Shown here piece after piece: positions 1 through 4,773 of a stretch of DNA of 5,574 bases. Made by a program: the position numbers and the translations under genes. The stretch's first letter is position 1, and each line of letters starts with the position of its first letter. The notes below the pieces were generated by a model. That model searched no databases, had not been told where the DNA came from, and saw only the letters and a program-made list of their open reading frames with translations. Source of the stretch: Acidobacteriota bacterium (GTDB lineage Bacteria; Actinomycetota; Acidimicrobiia; Spongiisociales; UBA5794); contig JACZST010000138.1 in the NCBI GenBank assembly GCA_022574065.1, positions 1 to 5,574 on the forward strand, in the 5' to 3' direction.

Positions 1-679
1 AGGCGAACTCGTTCCACCAGGGCGCAGCGGACGGAACCACCTGCGAATTCTCGCCGACGCCGCCGGCATCTCGCCGGCACGGGTCGATGAGATGCTGGAG
101 CTGGTTGGTCTTACCGACGCCGACGGCCGACGCGTCGGCGCCTACTCGCTCGGCATGCGACAGCGTCTTGGACTCGCCGCTGCGCTGCTCGGCGACCCGC
201 CAGTGCTCGTGCTTGACGAGCCCGGCAACGGCCTGGACCCGCAAGGAGTCCGGGCGCTACGCGACCTTCTCCGGTCGCGAGCTGCGAACGGAGATACCGT
301 CTTCGTGTCGAGCCACCTGCTTGCGGAAGTAGAACACTTCGCCGACGACGTCATCATCATCGACCGCGGCAAGCTCGTAACCAGTGGTTCTCTGCGCGAG
401 CTACAACAGACGAGCTCGTTCGTACGGACAGCCTCACCCGAGACTCTTAAACAAGTCCTCGAGGCCGTTGGCGGTATCGCACAGCTAGAGGAACGGGACA
501 CCCTCATCGTCCGCGCCCTTTCAATCGACGAAATCGGAGAGCAAGCGTTCCACGCAGGGATCGCACCGCACGAGCTGTCCACGCGCACGGGCTCCCTCGA
601 GGAGCTGTTTTTGGACTGGACGAGTGGCGAGATACGCAGCGACTCCAGCGATATCAAAAAGGAGGTCGCCAAGCTATGA
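1..679 (+). CDS. ABC-2 type exporter ATP-binding protein, 5'-partial
   Basis: This is the ATPase subunit of an ABC exporter that powers transport by the membrane partner encoded next. The reading frame is open from base 2, so the gene starts before the window and the Walker A region is missing; 225 residues are visible. Seen motifs are a GRNHLRILA stretch just after the expected Q-loop region (typical of actinobacterial ABC-2 ATPases), the signature variant YSLGMRQRL (143-169), Walker B with catalytic Glu in VLVLDEPGNGLDP (203-241), and the switch His in VSSHLL (His codon 314-316). About 100 residues follow as the usual variable C-terminal domain of drug or bacitracin-type exporters (DrrA/BcrA-like). 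The stop overlaps the permease ATG by 4 bp. The substrate cannot be told from sequence. The visible part is intact, but its partner is truncated, so the system is probably dead. Confidence 0.93.
   Translation, partial: GELVPPGRSGRNHLRILADAAGISPARVDEMLELVGLTDADGRRVGAYSLGMRQRLGLAAALLGDPPVLVLDEPGNGLDPQGVRALRDLLRSRAANGDTVFVSSHLLAEVEHFADDVIIIDRGKLVTSGSLRELQQTSSFVRTASPETLKQVLEAVGGIAQLEERDTLIVRALSIDEIGEQAFHAGIAPHELSTRTGSLEELFLDWTSGEIRSDSSDIKKEVAKL
661..665 (+). promoter_or_regulatory. Shine-Dalgarno of the ABC permease
   Basis: GGAGG within an A-rich AAAAAGGAGGTC context lies 10 nt before the ATG at 676, inside the 3' end of the ATPase gene. It supports that ATG as the permease start and coupled translation of the pair. 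Confidence 0.75.
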
Positions 680-1120
680 CTTGGTCACGACTGGTACAAG
701 CCGAACTCCGCAAGCTCACCAGCACCAGGATGCCCTGGGCGTTCCTGGCAGTGCTCGTGGCCATCAGTGCAACAACCGCCACCGCTGTGATCTTCGGGAC
801 CGACATGGATGGCAGCAAGGCGTTCATCGCAACAGCAGGCGATCAGCAGTCGCTCATGGCCTTTGCTGCGAACGCCATGATGATCGCCGCGTTGTTCGGT
901 GCGATCGCTGTCGCCCGCGAATACGGCCACGGCACCGTCATCCCGACGTTCTTGACTGCTCCGCGCCGGCACCGAGCGGTGCTCGCACAGCTCACAGCGG
1001 TGATGGTCGGCGGTGGCCTGCTTGGTCTCGTGGGCGCCGCGCTCACGGGACTTGCTGTCACATTGGCGCTCCCAATGACCGAATACAATGACGCTGCCTT
1101 TCTAGAGCAAATGGTAACTG
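676..1120 (+). pseudogene. ABC-2 type permease, 3'-truncated
   Basis: This is the membrane partner of the preceding ATPase. It starts MTWSRLVQAELRKL, the usual opening of ABC-2 permeases in actinobacteria (amphipathic, with an AELRKL motif), and has a strong ribosome binding site. Three hydrophobic segments are visible, at about residues 20-40, 62-80 and 103-135. The cytoplasmic stretch AREYGHGTVIPTFLTAPRR between segments two and three is characteristic of the family. Intact relatives run to about 240-260 residues with six segments. Here the permease-like composition ends near residue 148, around position 1120, just where a membrane segment should begin. The frame stays open to a stop at 1525-1527, but the added residues are polar, Arg/Ser/Pro-rich and lie antisense to another gene remnant. 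The breakpoint could lie a few codons either way. An assembly join is an alternative to a real truncation. Confidence 0.7.
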
Positions 1121-1128
1121 TGCAACGC

Positions 1129-1442
1129 TCAGAGGCGGCCGGGTCGCGTTCCCGGCGTCATCCAGCGACCGGAGGTGCGTCCGGTCACCTCGTGCATCGC
1201 AAGGCTGAAGACGATCGCCGCGTCTCGACCAACCTCGGGCGTGCCGACCCAACCCATCGCCGCGTCCTGGGCGTCGAGCGAGGGCCGGAACCGAACTCGG
1301 ACGTGAAGTCGCGATACTTCCCGAGCACGGGCACAACGATGGCATCGTCCGACCGATCGTTTTCCAGAAAGTTTACGTCGCCGCGGACGAGCACCGACTC
1401 CCACGCTCCCGTCTCATCGTCGAACTCGACGCTCCTCACCAA
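1129..1442 (-). pseudogene. PPOX-like flavin-nucleotide-binding protein remnant, frameshifted
   Basis: Two overlapping minus-strand frames read as one protein once a single frameshift is allowed near 1285-1295. The first (from about 1440) contains SVEFDDETGAWESVLVRG and continues to VLGKYRDF. The second contains FRPSLDAQDAAMGWVG and then a tail with EVTGRTSGRWM, ending at TGA (1131-1129). An acidic strand leading into SVLVRG, a GKY motif and a C-terminal ...VTGRTSG strand are familiar from pyridoxamine-5'-phosphate-oxidase-like (PPOX) proteins that bind FMN or F420; the assignment is by recall, not by a search. Only about 105 residues remain, the C-terminal half. A TAG lies immediately upstream in frame (1445-1443) and no N-terminal half follows. 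It abuts the next remnant head to head. The coding signal is reasonable; the family call is tentative. Confidence 0.45.
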
Positions 1443-1445
1443 CTA

Positions 1446-1697
1446 CCCTGCCGTGCCGATCTGCCGGCTGTCGAGCGGGCCATGTTGGACTTTGCGGTCG
1501 AGGCCGCGAATGGGGCGCACGAGATGACGGGTGCCGATATCGAAACGATGCGTGGCGAAGGGCGGAGGAACGAGGAGGTCATGCACATTATTGAGATCGC
1601 GTCAATGTTCAGCTTGACGGGGCGCCTCGCCAACGCTTTCGACCTCATCGCCAACGCGGAGTACCGCGATCTGGGCGGTTACTCGCGACCGAAATGA
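1446..1697 (+). pseudogene. Peroxidase-related (AhpD/CMD-family) protein, 5'-truncated
   Basis: The frame ending at TGA 1695-1697 encodes the C-terminal half of a peroxidase-related enzyme of the AhpD/carboxymuconolactone decarboxylase superfamily. Recognisable blocks are ADLPAVERAMLDFAVE, then MTGADIETMRGEG, then HIIEIASMFSLTGRLANAF, and the ending ANAEYRDLGG, which resembles the conserved terminal NAEYHxLGR of that group. Homology begins near 1446-1455, before the Met at 1482, so that Met is internal rather than a true start. There is no convincing ribosome binding site in front of it. The N-terminal half, which in this superfamily carries the redox CxxC or equivalent proton-relay region, is absent. 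About 80 residues remain of an expected 180 or so. It is very likely non-functional. The family call is good; the exact 5' breakpoint is uncertain. Confidence 0.65.
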
Positions 1698-1720
1698 TCT
1701 CCGACCGACGACGCGATCGG

Positions 1721-1752
1721 GTCATTGGCAACAAAGATATCGCCAACTTGAC
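1721..1752. terminator. Weak imperfect inverted repeat between convergent genes
   Basis: In the 96-nt gap between the convergent peroxidase-related remnant and hypC, GTCA-TTGGC pairs with GCCAA-CT-TGAC, giving a 4+5 bp stem with a 2-nt bulge and a 12-nt loop. No T-tract follows on either strand. Its place makes a bidirectional terminator possible, but the structure is weak and may be chance. Nothing else is visible in this gap. Confidence 0.2.
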
Positions 1753-1793
1753 GGTGCGGTGGTAGAGGAAATCGCTGTCGACTGTCTCTCCGT

Positions 1794-2018
1794 TCATGGT
1801 TCGATGCCGAACAACTCGAGTGTGTCTCGGGCACGGTCTTTGGGGATCAGGTGGATGACGTATCCGGCATGCACGACGACATAGTCGCCAACTACTGCTT
1901 CGGGGACCATCACGAGGTCGACATCATGGGTCGCTGCGCCGGTTTCGATCTGGGCGGGGATTGAGGCGGCTGTGTCCGCTCCGATCCATATGATCCGTCC
2001 GGGGATCGCAACGCACAT
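1794..2018 (-). CDS. hypC: [NiFe] hydrogenase assembly chaperone HypC
   Basis: This small cytoplasmic chaperone (74 residues) works with HypD to assemble the Fe(CN)2CO moiety and carries it to the hydrogenase large-subunit precursor. The start MCVAIPGRI matches the family signature MC(L/V)AIPGK, with the essential Cys2 exposed after removal of Met1. The core MVPEAVVGDYVVVHAGYVIHLI is the conserved HypC beta-barrel region, and the C-terminal DTLELF helix is usual. Length is normal for the family. The ATG at 2018-2016 is fixed by the need for Cys2 and by GGAGG at 2027-2031. It is the last gene of the hydrogenase operon, 3 nt after the HypA-like stop, and faces the remnant region. No hypD, hypE or hypF follows, so the rest of the pathway must be encoded elsewhere. 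Confidence 0.96.
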   Translation of the reverse strand: MCVAIPGRIIWIGADTAASIPAQIETGAATHDVDLVMVPEAVVGDYVVVHAGYVIHLIPKDRARDTLELFGIEP

Positions 2019-2021
2019 AGG

Positions 2022-2282
2022 CTACGCCTCCAACCGAACGGAGACGAGCACGACTCCCTGCGCGTTCGGGTCGGTCGGGTCATGCGATTCCTCGATATGG
2101 AGCTCCGGGCTGTATCCCCACATTCCCCACGCGATTCGATCCGCATGTTGTCGAAGGGATTCAGGGGAGATGCCTGAGAGTGCCCCGATGCGAAACTCCA
2201 GTGCTGCGATGACCGAGTGGTCCCCCCGGGCTTCGGCTTCGGCTCGCCCAAGCAGATCGGTGACGATGGCGGTCTCATGCAT
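2022..2282 (-). CDS. hypA: HypA-like nickel chaperone lacking the zinc domain
   Basis: HypA proteins bring Ni to the hydrogenase large subunit. This one starts MHETAIVTDLL, keeping His2 and Glu3 of the nickel-binding N-terminus, then has the family core EFRIGALSGISPESLRQH at about residues 29-46, matching the usual EIGALSGVxPEAL. Canonical HypA is about 113 residues with a CxxC...CxxC zinc ribbon. Here the protein is 86 residues and contains no cysteine. The LHIEE strand (61-65) passes through a short loop, SHDPTDPNAQG (66-76), straight to the final strand VVLVSVRLEA. This looks like clean loss of the zinc domain rather than decay. Two ATGs lie in tandem (2285 and 2282); the second is chosen because His must be residue 2. 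It overlaps the protease stop by 8 nt. The fold assignment is firm; that it still handles nickel is inferred. Confidence 0.8.
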   Translation of the reverse strand: MHETAIVTDLLGRAEAEARGDHSVIAALEFRIGALSGISPESLRQHADRIAWGMWGYSPELHIEESHDPTDPNAQGVVLVSVRLEA

Positions 2283-2697
2283 CATCGATCTCCTTGGCAA
2301 CCCTCATTACAGCTTCTTCGACGACGGGCGACATGGTCGTCCCGGCCGTGATATCCCCGGTTTCGATTCCGTACACCACGATTTGGGGTGGGAGGCGCTC
2401 GAGCTGGCGGGCCATCTCGATCGTTTCGGCGATCCCGATTGCGTGGGTTGACGAGAATGCTCTGTTCGGCAGAGGCTCCTTCAGCGGGTGGAAGTGGCGA
2501 ACCGTCCCGGCCGGTGCCCCGGAGCGGGTGGCGTCGACGATGATGACGTCGTCTGCGCCCTCCCACAGGTCGATGAGCTCGTAGGAGCTGGTCATCCGTT
2601 GGTGTGACTCCACGGTGCGGACGCGGCGGGCAACCTCGAGGCCGGCGGCGTCGTCCCTGCGGTACGGGTTGCCCAGGCCGATCACGAGACGTTTCAT
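2275..2697 (-). CDS. Hydrogenase maturation endopeptidase (HyaD/HybD/HycI family)
   Basis: This nickel-dependent endopeptidase cleaves the C-terminal extension of the hydrogenase large subunit once nickel is in place. The 140-residue protein opens MKRLVIGLGNPYRRDDAAG, the family's first-strand motif GxGNxxxxDDxxG. By position, Asp16, Asp55 (in DDVIIVDA) and His86 (in SSTHAIG) correspond to the three nickel-binding residues of HybD (Glu16, Asp62, His93). VVYGIETGDI near residue 110 is the usual later strand. The ATG at 2697 overlaps the large-subunit stop as ATGA. There is no clear ribosome binding site, so translation is probably coupled. Longer in-frame starts reaching 2793 lie inside the large-subunit gene and are rejected. 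Its target is the DPCISCATH tail of the preceding gene product. Confidence 0.94.
   Translation of the reverse strand: MKRLVIGLGNPYRRDDAAGLEVARRVRTVESHQRMTSSYELIDLWEGADDVIIVDATRSGAPAGTVRHFHPLKEPLPNRAFSSTHAIGIAETIEMARQLERLPPQIVVYGIETGDITAGTTMSPVVEEAVMRVAKEIDDA
2290..2295 (-). promoter_or_regulatory. Shine-Dalgarno of the HypA-like gene
   Basis: AAGGAG on the minus strand lies 7 nt before the ATG at 2282 and only 4 nt before the tandem ATG at 2285. The spacing favours the second ATG, which gives the Met-His-Glu N-terminus. Confidence 0.7.
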
Positions 2698-3998
2698 GAT
2701 CCCGGGGCGTCGCGCTCGACGGTGAGGTCGAGGAAATGGGTGGCGCAGGAGATGCATGGGTCGTAGTTGCGGATCGCCTGCTCGAGCTGCCATTGGAGCT
2801 GCTCATCTGAAAGGTGAGCGTGCCCGGGCACATATGCCTTCAGGTCGTCTTCGATGCTGAGCTGGTTCTGGGATGTGGGCGGCACGATGTGAGCGTCCGC
2901 GATCAGCCCCTCTTCGTCGATCTCGTAGCGGTGGTACAGGATTCCGCGGGGTGCTTCTGAAGCGCCGTAACCCACCCTCCCGTGGGGTTCGACGGGAACG
3001 AATGGCTCGGCGGGCCGTTCGTAGGCATCGATGAGGCGGAGGGCTTCCTCGCAGGCGAAGGCGATCTCGACGGCTCGGACGACGATGCTTCGGAACGGGT
3101 TGGTGCAGATGGGTCCGAGTCCGGTGTCCTCGGCTGCCTTTTTAGCCGCTGGTGTGAGCTTGTCCGAATTGAGGCTGTACCGTGCCATGGGGCCGACGTG
3201 ATACGAGCCTCGTTGTTTGAGGCGGGCGTGCAGCGCGTTCGACCATTCGACCTGGGTTTCCTCGAAGTGCTGAGGCCACTCGTCAACCGCGATGTCCAGT
3301 CCGCGGTTCGAGATGATGCGGCCTTGGTGGATCGCGTATTCCTCGGGATGCTGGAGGGCGACGAATTCGTAGTCGCGTTCGAATTCCGGGAAGGGGAACC
3401 CGGCCACCCACTTCGAGGTGGCTATGGCGGCGTCGAGGGCCCATTCGAGGTCGGGCACCAGTGTCTCGAGTTCGCGCTTGGTCGGTACTCGGTAGAAGCC
3501 CCCCACCCGAACGTTGATCGGATGGATCTCCCGACCACCAAGGAGGATCATGATCTGGTTGCCGACCTTCTTGAGTCGGAGACCCATCTGGACCTGCTCC
3601 GGGAAGTCCTTCGCCATGTCGATGGCGCTGTTGTATCCGAGGAAATCCGGGGCATGAAGGAAGTAGACATGGAGGGCGTGGCTTTCGATCCACTCCCCGC
3701 AATAGATCAGCCTCCGGAGCGCCGCGAGCTGGCCGGCAACCTGCACGCCGGCGGCGTGCTCCATGGCGTTGCATGAGCTCATCTGGTAGGCGACGGGACA
3801 GATACCACAGATTCGGGCGGTGATATCGGGTGCCTCGGAGAATCTCCGGCCCCTGAGGAACGCTTCAAAGAACCTGGGCGGCTCGAATATCTTGAACTTG
3901 AGGTCAATGACCTCGTCGTCGCGCAGCTTGAGGTACATGGCCCCCTCGCCCTCGACACGGGCGAGATAGTCGACTGCGATCTCTCGCTCAGCGCTCAT
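2694..3998 (-). CDS. hydA: Group 3b [NiFe] hydrogenase large (alpha) subunit
   Basis: This is the catalytic subunit carrying the Ni-Fe(CN)2CO site that oxidises H2 or reduces protons. It has 434 residues, the expected size for group 3b (sulfhydrogenase) alpha subunits. RVEGEG at 14-19 is the conserved N-terminal Glu region. The first metal motif is ARICGICPVAYQMSS with Cys64 and Cys67; Tyr71 replaces the His usual at this place in many other groups. The second motif DPCISCATH has Cys415, Cys418 and His421; cleavage after His421 would release a 13-residue tail. The ATG at 3998 gives MSAEREIAVDYLARVEG, fitting the family. Upstream in-frame starts would run into the small-subunit gene. The start overlaps hydD by 11 nt, with AAAGAGG about 12 nt upstream. 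The group assignment rests on the motifs plus the gamma-delta-alpha gene order. Confidence 0.96.
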   Translation of the reverse strand: MSAEREIAVDYLARVEGEGAMYLKLRDDEVIDLKFKIFEPPRFFEAFLRGRRFSEAPDITARICGICPVAYQMSSCNAMEHAAGVQVAGQLAALRRLIYCGEWIESHALHVYFLHAPDFLGYNSAIDMAKDFPEQVQMGLRLKKVGNQIMILLGGREIHPINVRVGGFYRVPTKRELETLVPDLEWALDAAIATSKWVAGFPFPEFERDYEFVALQHPEEYAIHQGRIISNRGLDIAVDEWPQHFEETQVEWSNALHARLKQRGSYHVGPMARYSLNSDKLTPAAKKAAEDTGLGPICTNPFRSIVVRAVEIAFACEEALRLIDAYERPAEPFVPVEPHGRVGYGASEAPRGILYHRYEIDEEGLIADAHIVPPTSQNQLSIEDDLKAYVPGHAHLSDEQLQWQLEQAIRNYDPCISCATHFLDLTVERDAPGS

Positions 3999-4773
3999 AG
4001 AAATCGCTGGCCTCTTTGAACTCCGGGGCGCCGGCATTGAAGGTGCGCAGCGCCAGGACGAGATCGGTATCGGTCTCCCCCAGGCCCTTCCACCACCTCC
4101 CGAGCGAGTCGATGTTGGGAGACTCGGCGGGGCCGAAGCACCCGTAGCAGCCGCGATCGTATGCCGGGCAGATCGCACCGCAACCGGCCTGGGTGATCGG
4201 TCCCAAACATGGCGTCCCCTGGACGACCATCACACACGGCGTGCCCCGCATCTTGCACTCGACACAGACGCTGTGCCCGGGGATGTTGGGTTGCCGCTTG
4301 TGGACGAAGGCGTCGATAGTCTCGAGGAGCTGGTGTTTGGAGATCGGGCAGCCTCGTAGTTCGAAGTCGACATGGATGTGATCGGAGATCGCTGTGGATG
4401 TCTCGAGGGTGGCGATGTAATCGGGTTGTGCATAAACGATGCTGATGAAGTCGTCTACGTTCGACCAGTTTCTCAATGCCTGGATTCCACCCGCGGTGGC
4501 ACAGGCTCCAATCGTGACCACCTTGTCGGAGAGCCGTCTCACCTCCTGGATGCGCTCGGCGTCGTCGGGAGTCGTGATCGACCCCTCCACCAGCGAAAGG
4601 TCATAAGGACCTTCGATCTCACCTTTAGTCGCCTCCATGAAGTAGGCGATGTCGATCACCCCCGCGATCTCCAGCAGCTGGTCCTCGCAATCGAGCAAGG
4701 TGAGCTGACATCCATCACAGGATGCGAACTTCCACACGGCCAGCCGTGGGCGTAGCCGGGTTTCAGTGGTCAT
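3988..4773 (-). CDS. hydD: Group 3b [NiFe] hydrogenase small (delta) subunit
   Basis: This electron-transfer subunit of 261 residues is cytoplasmic, with no Tat signal peptide, which excludes the membrane-bound groups 1 and 2a. The proximal [4Fe-4S] cluster ligands are Cys19 and Cys22 (ASCDGCQLTLLD), Cys91 (IGACATAGG) and Cys142 (RGCP). Eight more cysteines, C170, C173, C180, C189, C198, C202, C209 and C212, arranged around VCVECKMRGTPC and CGAICPAYDRGCYGC, supply two further [4Fe-4S] clusters. DLSLVEGSITTPDD at about 58-71 is typical of group 3 small subunits. An extra Cys29 follows the first pair. The ATG at 4773 overlaps the hydG stop as ATGA; a distinct ribosome binding site is not seen, so coupling is likely. 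It pairs directly with HydA. Confidence 0.96.
   Translation of the reverse strand: MTTETRLRPRLAVWKFASCDGCQLTLLDCEDQLLEIAGVIDIAYFMEATKGEIEGPYDLSLVEGSITTPDDAERIQEVRRLSDKVVTIGACATAGGIQALRNWSNVDDFISIVYAQPDYIATLETSTAISDHIHVDFELRGCPISKHQLLETIDAFVHKRQPNIPGHSVCVECKMRGTPCVMVVQGTPCLGPITQAGCGAICPAYDRGCYGCFGPAESPNIDSLGRWWKGLGETDTDLVLALRTFNAGAPEFKEASDFYER

Noticed and set aside
142..672. Minus-strand open frame opposite the ABC ATPase
   Set aside because: Ser/Arg-rich composition, antisense to clear Walker B and signature motifs, no ribosome binding site.
1121..1527. C-terminal extension of the permease frame
   Set aside because: Polar, basic, low-complexity translation lying antisense to a better coding signal; no membrane segments where the family needs three more.
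1482..1697. A free-standing small gene starting at the Met at 1482
   Set aside because: Family similarity starts upstream of this Met and no convincing ribosome binding site precedes it, so it is an internal residue of a truncated gene.
1698..1793. Possible small RNA or gene in the convergent gap
   Set aside because: Only 96 nt, no start with a ribosome binding site, and only a weak bulged inverted repeat.
2698..2793. Longer form of the maturation endopeptidase
   Set aside because: The added residues are Arg/Pro-rich and overlap the essential C-terminal metal motif of HydA; the family begins directly with the beta strand after MKRLVIG.
2282..2833. Minus-strand frame of 183 codons overlapping the protease
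   Set aside because: Arg/Pro/His-rich shadow frame of the protease and HydA genes with no motif.
2982..3776. Long plus-strand open frame (264 codons) opposite the large-subunit gene
   Set aside because: It is fully antisense to conserved hydA coding sequence, has no recognisable domain and is what GC-rich codon bias produces on the opposite strand.
3999..4178. N-terminal extension of HydA to an earlier in-frame start
   Set aside because: The extension overlaps conserved hydD sequence in another frame, and the family's N-terminus begins a few residues before the RVEGEG motif, fitting the ATG at 3998.
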